From contig NZ_JAFEUU010000006.1 of the NCBI RefSeq assembly GCF_017355885.1, positions 1 to 64,000 of the forward strand: 64,000 nt of DNA, given 5' to 3'. Of the stretch, positions 41,002 to 49,143 are shown piece after piece. The first letter of the stretch is position 1, and each line of letters opens with the position of its first letter. Made by a program: the position numbers and the translations under genes. The notes beneath the pieces are model-generated. The model was not told where the DNA came from and made no database searches. It saw only the letters and a list, made by a program, of their open reading frames with translations. Source of the DNA: Sabulicella rubraurantiaca (lineage in GTDB: Bacteria; Pseudomonadota; Alphaproteobacteria; Acetobacterales; Acetobacteraceae).

Positions 41002-42842
41002 CGCACCCGCAGCTCCACCCCCACCGCCGCGCCGCCGGCATCCAGCACGGAAAGCCGGTAGCGGCCCGGGCCGGGCGGGGTCCATGCGGCCTCACGCCGC
41101 GCGGGATCGGAAGGGATGGGCGCGCCATCCACCAGGAAGGAGAGGGGGCGCTGGCCGCCCCCGGCGCGGATCACCACGCGCCCCGCTTCGGCCAGGGCCG
41201 CGCCGGGCGGCGGAAAGACGAGGCGCAGCGCATCGGTGCCCGCCAGGGCGGGCGCGGCGGCCGGGCGCGCGGGCAGGGGCGCGCGCGGCGCGGCAGGCAG
41301 GCGCTCGAAGACCTGCGTCAGCACGGGCAGGGCAAGGCGCGCCCCGGTGGCGCCGGGCATGGCGGTGCCGTCGGGCCGCCCGACCCAGATTCCGACCGCG
41401 TGGCGCCGGTCCAGCCCCACCGCCCAAGCATCGCGCCCGCCCCAGGAGGTGCCGGTCTTCCAGGCAATGCCAGCTGGGCCGCCAAAGGGCTGCACCAGCG
41501 CGGCGAGGGCAGCTTCGGCGGCGCGGCGCTCCACCGTCTCGGGCAGGCGCGCATAAAGGGTGACGAGCTCGCGCAGCGTGATGCCGACGCCGCCCAGGGC
41601 CAGGGGCAGGGTGGGGACGGCGCCCGGCGGCAGGCGCGGCGTAGCCCCGGCGCGCTTCATGGCGGTGGCCATCCGCACCGGGCCGACCGCCTCCAGCATC
41701 GCCACGGCGGGTCCGTTCAGGCTCTGCCGCAGCGCATCCGCGACGGAAAGCCGTCCGGCGAAGGCGCGGTCGAAATTCTCCGGTGCATAGGTGCCGAAGC
41801 GGCGCGGCAGATCGTCCAGCAGCGTGTCAGGCCGTGCCAGCCCGGCTTCGAAGCCCAGCGCGTAGACCAGGGGCTTCAGCGCCGAACCCGGCGAGCGCAC
41901 GGCGCGGGTGAGATCCAGGTGGCCGGCGCGGACGGGGTTGTTCCAGTCGCCGCCGAACAGGGCGCGGAATTCTCCCGTTTCGATCTCCATCACCGCGATG
42001 GCGATCGAGACCTGCGGCGGCAGGCGGTCCAGCGCCTCGCGCGCCAGCGCCGTCACGCCGCGCTGCAGGTCGAGGTCGAGCGTGGGCATCGCGGTCAGCG
42101 GCGCGTGGCGGGGCAGGGGGTGGCGGCGCGTGGGCAGGGCGGCGTGGGCGATCTCCGCGGGCGTGGCGAGGCCGGGGGCACGCTGGTGCAGCACCGCGTC
42201 GCGGGCGATGCGCGCGGCTTCCGGATGGCGGTCGGGGCGGGCGCGGGCCGGCTGCCGCGCCAGGGCGAGGAGCAGGGCGGTCTCGGCCGGGTCCAGCGCA
42301 TGGAGCGGCCGCCCGAACCAAGCCAGCGCCCCGGCCCGCAGCCCTTCGAGATTGCCGCCTTGCGGCGCCAGGGTCAGCCAGACCGAAAGCACGCCCGGCT
42401 TGCCCAGGCGCCATTCCAGTTGCAGCGCCCGCAGCGCCTCGATGGCCTTGCTCCGCAGGGTGCGAGGGCGTGGTTCCAGCAGGCGCGCCGTCTGCATGGA
42501 GAGGGTGGAGCCACCGGACACCACCCGCCCGGTGCGCGCCCATTGGCTGGCGGCGCGAGCCAGGGCCAGCGGGTCCACGCCCGGATGGTGGGGGAAGCGT
42601 GCATCCTCCGCCCGCAGGAGCTGCGCGAGGAGGTGGGGCGGAGCGTCCTCCGGCGCGGTGCGAAGGCGCCATGTCCCGCGCGCGACGGGGATGGCGTGCA
42701 GCAGGCGGCCGTCGCGGGACGGGATCTCGGCCGAGACAGCCTCGAAGCGCGACAGATCGGGCGGCAGGGCGCGGTCCAGCGCCCAGAGCCCGACGGGAAG
42801 CGCCAGGAGCAGGGGCAGGAGAAGGAGCGCGCGGCGCATCAC
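40998..42842 (-). CDS. pbpC: Bifunctional penicillin-binding protein 1C
   Basis: A 614-residue peptidoglycan synthase. Short cytoplasmic tail and one helix (about 4-22), then a GT51 transglycosylase (about 45-210, with LLRAEDARFPHHPGVDPLAL and GRVVSGGSTLSMQTARLLEP), then a transpeptidase (about 240-520: S320-A-L-K323 in SPGSALKPLVYAL; SLNGPAVAMLEAV; KTGTSWGGRDAWAVG). The end carries the extra PBP1C C-terminal domain (about 540-614) with an Ig-like fold. In most genomes it sits behind an alpha-2-macroglobulin gene (yfhM), absent here; two unrelated genes lie around it. A small membrane protein gene is co-translated. Confidence 0.95.
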   Translation of the reverse strand: MMRRALLLLPLLLALPVGLWALDRALPPDLSRFEAVSAEIPSRDGRLLHAIPVARGTWRLRTAPEDAPPHLLAQLLRAEDARFPHHPGVDPLALARAASQWARTGRVVSGGSTLSMQTARLLEPRPRTLRSKAIEALRALQLEWRLGKPGVLSVWLTLAPQGGNLEGLRAGALAWFGRPLHALDPAETALLLALARQPARARPDRHPEAARIARDAVLHQRAPGLATPAEIAHAALPTRRHPLPRHAPLTAMPTLDLDLQRGVTALAREALDRLPPQVSIAIAVMEIETGEFRALFGGDWNNPVRAGHLDLTRAVRSPGSALKPLVYALGFEAGLARPDTLLDDLPRRFGTYAPENFDRAFAGRLSVADALRQSLNGPAVAMLEAVGPVRMATAMKRAGATPRLPPGAVPTLPLALGGVGITLRELVTLYARLPETVERRAAEAALAALVQPFGGPAGIAWKTGTSWGGRDAWAVGLDRRHAVGIWVGRPDGTAMPGATGARLALPVLTQVFERLPAAPRAPLPARPAAAPALAGTDALRLVFPPPGAALAEAGRVVIRAGGGQRPLSFLVDGAPIPSDPARREAAWTPPGPGRYRLSVLDAGGAAVGVELRVR

Positions 42843-42883
42843 CGCCCCAGCCTACACGGACACGCTTCCCATGCGAGCCGCCA

Positions 42884-43621
42884 TCACATGGGCGGCAGGT
42901 CGGTCTGGAGGCCGCCGGAAAGGATGAGCTCCATCATGTAGGCGTGACCCTCCCGCACGAAGTGGCGATAGGAGCGCACGCCGAATTCGTGCGGAAAGAA
43001 GACGTGGAAGATCTCGGTGATGTCGTCGAGCGTGGCGAAGTCACGCTCCGGATACTGGGCGAGGACCTGCACCCGCGCATGCGGCGCCATAGTCGCGATC
43101 TGCACCACATAGGCGAGGTATTCGCCGCAGGCCCGACCCGGCTCGGCGACGCGGAAATTGTCGAACAGGATCGCGTGGGCCAACTCGTGCGCGACGAGGC
43201 TCACGTGCAGTTCTTCGTCCATCGGCAGGCGGAACATCAGGCGCCCGGGTTCGCGGAGCCAGGAAGCGGCGATGGAGGTGATCTGCACGATGCGGGTGGC
43301 GCGCTCGAAATGGCCCAGCACGCGAAGCCGGTCGGTCTCGGGGCCAAGCTCCACCCGCTCGGAGAAGACGAGTTCCACCGGTGCGTCCAGGCGGAGGCGA
43401 TGCTCGCCCAGCAGGAAGGCGGAGACGCGGCTCCACGCCTCGCAGGCATGGTCGAGATCGGGCGGGTGTGTGTAGCGCACCAGCAGGAGGGGCGTGCCGC
43501 AATCCGCCAATCGCTGCTTGACGGGCTGCGCCATTGCGGCGCCAGCGAGGAAGGGCAGGAGGAAGGCCAGGGCCGTGAGGCACGGGCGAGAGACGGTGCG
43601 GGAGGCAGCAGGGACGAGCAT
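42884..43621 (-). CDS. Exported HELAH zincin-like protein
   Basis: A 245-residue exported protein: signal peptide (about residues 1-31, ALAFLLPFLAGAAMAQP) and a metalloprotease-type motif HELAH at about 145-149 (SLVAHELAHAILFDNFR), followed by a possible third ligand in GEYLAYVVQIATMA. The pattern is that of small DUF6639-like zincins found in alphaproteobacteria. A role as periplasmic peptidase or immunity-type protein is possible, but whether the metal site is active is not shown. GGAG precedes the ATG at 43621. About 190 bases of AT-richer DNA separate it from the divergent reductase gene. Confidence 0.7.
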   Translation of the reverse strand: MLVPAASRTVSRPCLTALAFLLPFLAGAAMAQPVKQRLADCGTPLLLVRYTHPPDLDHACEAWSRVSAFLLGEHRLRLDAPVELVFSERVELGPETDRLRVLGHFERATRIVQITSIAASWLREPGRLMFRLPMDEELHVSLVAHELAHAILFDNFRVAEPGRACGEYLAYVVQIATMAPHARVQVLAQYPERDFATLDDITEIFHVFFPHEFGVRSYRHFVREGHAYMMELILSGGLQTDLPPM

Positions 43622-43813
43622 GGAAGAAACTCCAACCTCGTGTGGCCGCACGGCGCGGGAGGGGCCACGTTGGGCTTCGCCACCCCGCGAAGCAATCGAT
43701 GATTCATTCCTTTTGATTAATTACGGGGACGTGACGTCTGACGCTTCGCCGCCCTGCCCGGTCTGGAGACGTTGCTCCCGGGACATTCTTGCCAGGACGA
43801 CGGAGGCGGCTCG
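43622..43813. promoter_or_regulatory. AT-richer intergenic promoter region
   Basis: This 192-base gap between divergent genes holds the least GC-rich stretch nearby (43695-43730, including ttttgattaattacgg). It probably carries promoters for both the zincin gene and the hydroquinone reductase gene. A short near-repeat gacgtgacgtctgacg (43728-43743) could be an operator. No gene is seen. Confidence 0.45.
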
Positions 43814-44731
43814 ATGGGATACCTGCTCGACGGGAAGTGGCACGAGGGCGACGCCACGGAGGCTGCGAAGGATGGGCGCTTCCAGCGCACAGAATCCGCC
43901 TTCCGGAACTGGCTCGGCGAAGGCGATTTCCCGGAGGAGGAAGGGCGGTATCACCTCTATGTCTCGCTGGCCTGCCCTTGGGCGCATCGCACGCTGATCC
44001 AGCGGGCGCGGCGGCGGCTCGAGGGAGTCATCGGCCTTTCGGTCGTGCATTGGCGGATGCGCGAGGGCGGGTGGAGCTTCCGCGAGGGTCCCGGCGTCAT
44101 TCCCGACCCGGTGATGAATGCACGCTTCCTCCATGAACTCTATGCCAGGGCGGACCCGCATTATTCGGGCAAGGTGACGGTGCCGGTCCTGTGGGACCGA
44201 AGGACGAACCGCATCGTCAGCAACGAGAGCAGCGAGATCCTCCGCATGCTGGACCGCGCCTTCGGCGGCACGGGGGAACTGTACCCGGATGCGCTGCGCC
44301 CGGAGATCGACGCGGTGAATGAGCGCGTCTATCGCGACGTGAACAACGGCGTGTACCGCGCCGGCTTCGCCGCGAACCAAGAAGCGTATGAGGAAGCGGT
44401 GGGGCCGCTCTTCGAGACGCTGGACTGGCTGGAGGAGCGACTATCCGGCCAGCGCAGCCTCGTGGGCGGTCGGCTGACCGAGGCCGACCTCCGGCTCTGG
44501 ACCACGCTGGCGCGGTTCGATGCGGTGTATGTCACGCATTTCCGCTGCAATTTGCGGCGGCTGGTGGATTATCCGAACCTCTGGGCCTATGCGCGTCGCC
44601 TCTACGCCCAGCCGGGCTTCGGCGAGACGACGAATTTCGGACACATCAAGCGGCACTACTTCCAGAGCCACCTGCGCCTGAATCCGAGCGGGATCGTGCC
44701 TGTCGGCCCGGAGGTGAACTGGAGCGAGTGA
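43814..44731 (+). CDS. Glutathionyl-hydroquinone reductase (YqjG/PcpF type)
   Basis: A 305-residue xi-class glutathione transferase, which reductively removes glutathione from glutathionyl-hydroquinones. The catalytic cysteine C54 is in SLACPWAHRTLIQRA; other family marks are VSNESSEILRMLDRAF near 137, RPEIDAVNERVYRDVNNGVY near 170 and the C-terminal RFDAVYVTHFRCNLRRLVDY with HIKRHYFQSHLRLNPSGIVP. GGAGG precedes the ATG. It acts in quinone detoxification or recycling. It converges with the ABC-F gene, 2 bases apart. Confidence 0.93.
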   Translation: MGYLLDGKWHEGDATEAAKDGRFQRTESAFRNWLGEGDFPEEEGRYHLYVSLACPWAHRTLIQRARRRLEGVIGLSVVHWRMREGGWSFREGPGVIPDPVMNARFLHELYARADPHYSGKVTVPVLWDRRTNRIVSNESSEILRMLDRAFGGTGELYPDALRPEIDAVNERVYRDVNNGVYRAGFAANQEAYEEAVGPLFETLDWLEERLSGQRSLVGGRLTEADLRLWTTLARFDAVYVTHFRCNLRRLVDYPNLWAYARRLYAQPGFGETTNFGHIKRHYFQSHLRLNPSGIVPVGPEVNWSE

Positions 44732-44733
44732 AT

Positions 44734-46356
44734 TCAGGCGTGGAGGCCTGGCGCCTCCTGACCCGTCCGCGCCACGTATTCCGTGTAGCCGCCGCCATAT
44801 TGCTGGACGCCCTCGGGCGTCAGCTCCAGCACGCGGGTGGAGAGCGCCGCCAGGAAATGCCGGTCGTGCGAGACGAAGAGCATCGTGCCCTCGTACTGCG
44901 CCAGCGCCGCCACCAGCATCTCCTTCGTCGCCATGTCCAGGTGGTTCGTCGGCTCGTCGAGCACGAGGAAGTTCGGCGGATCGTAGAGCATGCGCGCCAT
45001 GGCGAGGCGAGCCTTCTCGCCACCGGACAGGACGCGGCACTTCTTCTCCACATCGTCGCCCGAGAAGCCGAAGCAGCCGGCGAGAGTCCGCAGCGATCCC
45101 TGCGGCGCCTGCGGGAAGGCGTACTCCAATGCTTCGAACACGGTGTGGTCGCCATCCAGCGATTCCATGGCGTGCTGCGCGAAATAGCCCATGCGGACGC
45201 TGCTGCCGACGGAGATCGTCCCGTCATCCGGCGGCGTCACGCCGGCCACCAGCTTCAGCAGGGTGGACTTCCCGGCGCCATTGACGCCCAGCACGCACCA
45301 GCGCTCGCGCCGCCGCACCATGAAGTCCAGACCGTCATAGATCGTGCGCTCGCCGTAGCGCTTGTGCACCGCGCGTAGATTCACCACGTCTTCACCTGAG
45401 CGTGGCGCCGGGCGGAAATCGAAGGAAACGCTCTGCCGCCGCTTGGGCGGCTCGACGCGCTCGATCTTCTCCAGCTTCTTCACGCGGCTCTGCACCTGCG
45501 CGGCGTGCGAGGCCCGCGCCTTGAACCGCTCGATGAAGCTGATCTCCTTCGCCAGCATGGCCTGCTGCCGCTCGAACTGGGCCTGCTGCTGCTTCTCGTT
45601 CAGCGCGCGCTGCCCTTCGTAGAACTCGTAGTCGCCCGAGTAGGTGGTGAGCGTGCCGCCATCGATCTCGATGACCTTGCTAACCACGCGGTTCATGAAC
45701 TCGCGGTCGTGCGAGGTCAGAAGAAGCGCGCCCTCGAAACCCGCCAGGAACTGCTCCAGCCAGATCAGGCTTTCCAGGTCCAGGTGGTTGCTTGGCTCGT
45801 CGAGCAGCATGACGTCGGGGCGCATGAGCAGGATGCGGGCCAGCGCCACGCGCATCTTCCAGCCGCCCGAAAGGGCGCCCACGTCGCCATCCATCATCGC
45901 CTGGCTGAAGCCCAGCCCCGCCAGCACCTCGCGCGCTCGTCCTTCCAGCGCATAGCCGCCGAGTTCCTCGAAGCGCGCCTGCACCTCGCCGAAGCGCTCG
46001 ATGATGCTGTCCAGCTCATCGGCCTGGTCGGGGTCCGCCATGGCGGCCTCCAGTTCCGCCAGCTCCGCGGCGACTTCGCTGACCGGGCCGGCGCCGTCCA
46101 TCACCTCGGCCACGGCCGGGCGCCCGGCCATCTCGCCCACATCCTGGCTGAAGAAGCCGATGGTGACGCCACGATCCACCAGGACCTGCCCCTCGTCGGG
46201 GGCTTCCTGCCCGGTGACCAACCGGAAAAGCGTCGTCTTGCCGGCGCCGTTGGGGCCGACCAGGCCGATCTTCTCCCCCTTCTGGAGCGCCGCCGAGGCC
46301 TCCACGAAAAGGAGCTGGCGGCCGTTTTGCTTGGAAACGTTGTCAAGACGGATCAT
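44734..46356 (-). CDS. ABC-F family ATPase (YbiT-like)
   Basis: A 540-residue soluble ABC-F protein with two nucleotide-binding domains and no membrane part. First domain: Walker A GPNGAGKTTLFRLVTG near 33, signature LSGGWKMRVALAR near 159, Walker B LLDEPSNHLDLES near 183. The linker (about 235-310) is a long charged helix typical of ribosome-binding EttA-like factors. Second domain: GVNGAGKSTLLKLVAG near 350, LSGGEKARLAMARML near 445, LDEPTNHLD near 468. It most likely acts on stalled or initiating ribosomes. The order and DEPSNHLD/DEPTNHLD pair fit YbiT. Function in this organism is inferred. Confidence 0.9.
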   Translation of the reverse strand: MIRLDNVSKQNGRQLLFVEASAALQKGEKIGLVGPNGAGKTTLFRLVTGQEAPDEGQVLVDRGVTIGFFSQDVGEMAGRPAVAEVMDGAGPVSEVAAELAELEAAMADPDQADELDSIIERFGEVQARFEELGGYALEGRAREVLAGLGFSQAMMDGDVGALSGGWKMRVALARILLMRPDVMLLDEPSNHLDLESLIWLEQFLAGFEGALLLTSHDREFMNRVVSKVIEIDGGTLTTYSGDYEFYEGQRALNEKQQQAQFERQQAMLAKEISFIERFKARASHAAQVQSRVKKLEKIERVEPPKRRQSVSFDFRPAPRSGEDVVNLRAVHKRYGERTIYDGLDFMVRRRERWCVLGVNGAGKSTLLKLVAGVTPPDDGTISVGSSVRMGYFAQHAMESLDGDHTVFEALEYAFPQAPQGSLRTLAGCFGFSGDDVEKKCRVLSGGEKARLAMARMLYDPPNFLVLDEPTNHLDMATKEMLVAALAQYEGTMLFVSHDRHFLAALSTRVLELTPEGVQQYGGGYTEYVARTGQEAPGLHA

Positions 46357-46427
46357 GGGAGGGCGAAGGCTTCGGGACCGTGGTGGCCGGCCTTATGCCA
46401 CGAGGAGCCACGAGGACCAGGGGCGCC

Positions 46428-47084
46428 TCACGCGGGCTCCTTCTCCCGCTCCGCCATCATCTCCCGGAAGGCTGGCCGGGCCTGGCAAGCCGCCAGCCAC
46501 GCCTTCACCCGCGGCGCGGCCTCGAACAGCTCCGGCGCGGGCTGGGCGTAACGGATCACCTCCGCCAGGTTCAGGTCGGCGACGGTGAAGCGGCCACCCA
46601 CCAGCCATCCATCCTTCGCCAACGCCTCTTCCAGCACGGCGAAGGGTTGGCGCAAGGCGGCAATCGCGGCCTCGGCCACGGCGGGGTCGCGCTGATCCGG
46701 CGGGTAGCCGAGGCGGTGGTACAGCACGTTGATCGTGTGCGGCTCCGCCTCGGTCATGGCCCAGAGGCTCCACTGCGTCATCAGCGCATCCTCGGCCAGG
46801 TCCTTCGGCGCCAGCGGGCCGCCATGCTTCTTCGCGAGGTAGAGGTTGATGGCGAGGCTCTCGCACAGCACCAGTCCGTCATCCTCCATGGCCGGTATGC
46901 GCCCGTTCGGGTTCACGGCGCGGAACTCGGGCGAGGTGGTGTTGAGCGGCGCACCGGGCGCCGAGGCGTCGGGCAGGCGGTAGCCCTGGATGACCGGGAC
47001 ATGCCGGAAAGGCACGCCCAGCTCCTTCAGCAGCCAGACATTGCGCGATGCGCGGGAGCGGAGGACGCCGTGGATCGTGACCAT
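46428..47084 (-). CDS. Glutathione S-transferase family protein
   Basis: A 218-residue glutathione transferase. The N-terminal thioredoxin fold shows a Ser/Arg start (HGVLRSRASRNVWLLKELG), the cis-proline motif NGRIPAMEDDGLVLCESLAI near 58, and the helical domain ends ADLNLAEVIRYAQPAPELFE near 165. It lacks a cysteine active site, with serine in the RASRN region as probable catalytic residue, as in theta/zeta-like classes. It is 3 bases downstream of a small unknown gene on the same strand. Substrate unknown. Confidence 0.88.
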   Translation of the reverse strand: MVTIHGVLRSRASRNVWLLKELGVPFRHVPVIQGYRLPDASAPGAPLNTTSPEFRAVNPNGRIPAMEDDGLVLCESLAINLYLAKKHGGPLAPKDLAEDALMTQWSLWAMTEAEPHTINVLYHRLGYPPDQRDPAVAEAAIAALRQPFAVLEEALAKDGWLVGGRFTVADLNLAEVIRYAQPAPELFEAAPRVKAWLAACQARPAFREMMAEREKEPA

Positions 47085-47087
47085 GCT

Positions 47088-47534
47088 TCAGGATTCCTGA
47101 CCGTAACGGAAGACGCGAGGTGGGGGCACGTCGGCGAAGATGTCATCGTCCTCGCCATCCGCGTCCACCCAGGCTTCGAGGATGTCCAAGGAAAGTGGGA
47201 AGCTTTCGCCGCTCTCCTCGAATTCGCTGTCCACCTCGTCCCAGCTGGCCCGGGCAAGCCCCTCAGGCGGCAGGTGCAGGGTAACGGGATCGTCGCCCGA
47301 CGGGGGTGAGTCGGCCCAAAGCCTCTCGTCCAGATGGGCGAAGGGCGGACAGCGCACCGCCGGACCGAAGTTCAACGTCAGGAGGGCCACCTCGCGCACG
47401 TGCCCGTCCACCTCCATGGCGAAGCGGCCATCGGGAAGGCGGAGCACCGGCTGCTCCTTGGCATGGAGCCGATGCTTTCCATCGCGATCCGTGATCACCA
47501 GATCGACGGCCACGGTCTCATCCTGCATGGTCAA
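47088..47534 (-). CDS. Conserved-type hypothetical protein
   Basis: A 148-residue acidic cytosolic protein that I do not recognise. The first half is beta-rich (VAVDLVITDRDGKHRLHAKE; GRFAMEVDGHVREVALLTLN), the second half acidic (WDEVDSEFEESGESFPLSLD; DADGEDDDIFADVPPPR). It has no signal peptide or cysteine pairs other than a single Cys. A TTG at 47534 has GGAAGG 8 bases upstream, while the ATG at 47528 is 14 bases away, so the TTG start is preferred. The GST gene follows after 3 bases. It is divergent from lysA. Function unknown. Confidence 0.6.
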   Translation of the reverse strand: MTMQDETVAVDLVITDRDGKHRLHAKEQPVLRLPDGRFAMEVDGHVREVALLTLNFGPAVRCPPFAHLDERLWADSPPSGDDPVTLHLPPEGLARASWDEVDSEFEESGESFPLSLDILEAWVDADGEDDDIFADVPPPRVFRYGQES

Positions 47535-47613
47535 GCGGTCATCCTTCCCCTTGGGGGAGGATCATACCACACCCCCTACCCGTTTTCGCGGTCCAGACGC
47601 ATATCTTGCGTCC

Positions 47614-48972
47614 ATGGCCGCCCCCGCTCCGCGTCACGACGACGCGCCCGAACCTTCCTTCGTTGACCTCCTGGCCCAGCGTCCGGCGCTGTCCATGGAC
47701 GCCCTTGCCGGCCTCATGATGGAGGAGGTGCCTCTGGCGCGCATCGCCCAGGCGGTGGGCACCCCCACCTGGGTTTATTCCGCCGGCACGCTGCGCCGCC
47801 GCGCCCGCACCCTCTGCGATGCGCTGCGTGATGCCGGGCTGGACGCCACAGTGCATTTCGCGACCAAGAGCAACCCGAACCTCGCCGTGGTCGCGCTGCT
47901 GGCCGGCGAAGGCCTGGGCGCCGACGTGGTGAGCGAGGGCGAGCTGCGCGCCGCCCGCGCCGCCGGCGTCCCTGCCTCGGGCATCGTGTTCAGCGGCGTC
48001 GGCAAGTCGGAACGGGAGATGCGCCTCGCCATCGCCGAGGACATCCTGCAGATCAACCTGGAAAGCGCGGAGGAGGCGGAGATGCTGTCCGCCCTCGCGC
48101 AATCCCTCGGCCGCCGCGCCCGGGTGGCGCTGCGCGTGAACCCGGATGTGGATGCGCGCACCCACGCCAAGATCACCACGGGGCTGACGGAGAACAAGTT
48201 CGGCGTGCCCATCGCCCTGGCGCCGGCGCTCTATACGCGGCTTTGCGAGATGCCGGGGCTGGAGGTGGTGGGGCTGGCCACGCATATCGGCTCGCAGATC
48301 ACGCAGGGCGTTGGTTCCTACGCCGCCGCCTATGCCCGCCTCGGCACGCTGGTGCGGGAGTTGCGGGCGCAGGGCCTGCCGGTCGAGCGGGTGGATTGCG
48401 GCGGCGGCCTCGGCATCCCCTATCGCGACGAGATCCCGGCCAGCCCCGCCGCGCTGGCGGGCGCCATCAAGGCCGGGCTGGGCGATGCCGGGGTGAGGAT
48501 CATGCTGGAGCCGGGTCGCTGGATTGCTGGCCCGGCCGGGGTGCTCCTGTCGCGCGTGGTGATCGAGAAGCAATCCGTGGGCCGGCGCTTCGTGATCCTG
48601 GACGCAGCGATGAACGACCTGCTGCGCCCCGCCATGTACGAGGCGTGGCACGGCATCCTGCCCGTCTCGCCCGCCGCCTTCCACGCGCCGCAATCCCCGG
48701 CCGACGTGGTGGGCCCGGTCTGCGAGAGCAGCGACACCTTCGCCAAGGGGCGCAACCTTCCGGCCCTGCCGCCCGCTTCTCTCGTGGCGTTCCTCGATGC
48801 AGGCGCCTACGGTGCGAGCATGAGCAGCACCTACAACGCCCGGCCTCTGGCCGCGGAGGTGATGGTGAACGGGTCCGACTGGTCCGTGGTGCGCGAACGC
48901 CAGGGATACGAGGAATTGCTGGCCGGGCAGCGCGTGCCTGACTGGATCGCTGATCCTGGCGGGGCGGTTTGA
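47614..48972 (+). CDS. lysA: Diaminopimelate decarboxylase
   Basis: LysA makes L-lysine from meso-diaminopimelate using pyridoxal phosphate, the last step of lysine biosynthesis. The 452-residue product has the PLP lysine K85 in DATVHFATKSNPNLAVVALL, ADVVSEGELRAARAAGV near 103, the ARTHAKITTGLTENKFGVPI region near 180, GLATHIGSQITQGV near 216, the glycine loop DCGGGLGIPY near 253, and the dimer-contributed CESSDTFAKGRNLP near 366. The N-terminal 30 residues are longer than usual. TIGR02302-type gene follows, a common alphaproteobacterial order, separated here by a palindromic repeat. Confidence 0.95.
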   Translation: MAAPAPRHDDAPEPSFVDLLAQRPALSMDALAGLMMEEVPLARIAQAVGTPTWVYSAGTLRRRARTLCDALRDAGLDATVHFATKSNPNLAVVALLAGEGLGADVVSEGELRAARAAGVPASGIVFSGVGKSEREMRLAIAEDILQINLESAEEAEMLSALAQSLGRRARVALRVNPDVDARTHAKITTGLTENKFGVPIALAPALYTRLCEMPGLEVVGLATHIGSQITQGVGSYAAAYARLGTLVRELRAQGLPVERVDCGGGLGIPYRDEIPASPAALAGAIKAGLGDAGVRIMLEPGRWIAGPAGVLLSRVVIEKQSVGRRFVILDAAMNDLLRPAMYEAWHGILPVSPAAFHAPQSPADVVGPVCESSDTFAKGRNLPALPPASLVAFLDAGAYGASMSSTYNARPLAAEVMVNGSDWSVVRERQGYEELLAGQRVPDWIADPGGAV

Positions 48973-48996
48973 CGGCCGGCCAGCAGGTTTATTTTT

Positions 48997-49098
48997 GCCC
49001 TGAGGCGCCGGGCGGCGCCTCCGGCGCCTTGGCTTCGCCGCGCCACGGTTGTGCTGGCTGGGTTGTTGGTTTAGCGGCGCCGGCCGCGTTGCGGCCGG
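48997..49098 (-). repeat. Dispersed palindromic intergenic repeat, copy B
   Basis: Reverse-complement match to the element at 14498-14604: palindrome ccggccgcgttgcggccgg at 49080-49098 (arms of 8) and, about 50 bases away, a GC-rich palindromic block near 49005-49030 followed by tgaggc at 49001. It fills the gap between lysA and the next gene. The middle of the element has diverged more than its ends. Confidence 0.65.
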
Positions 49099-49143
49099 AT
49101 CTTGATGGGTGGTCGCCTGCGCCCCGCACATGGAGCCCTCCCC

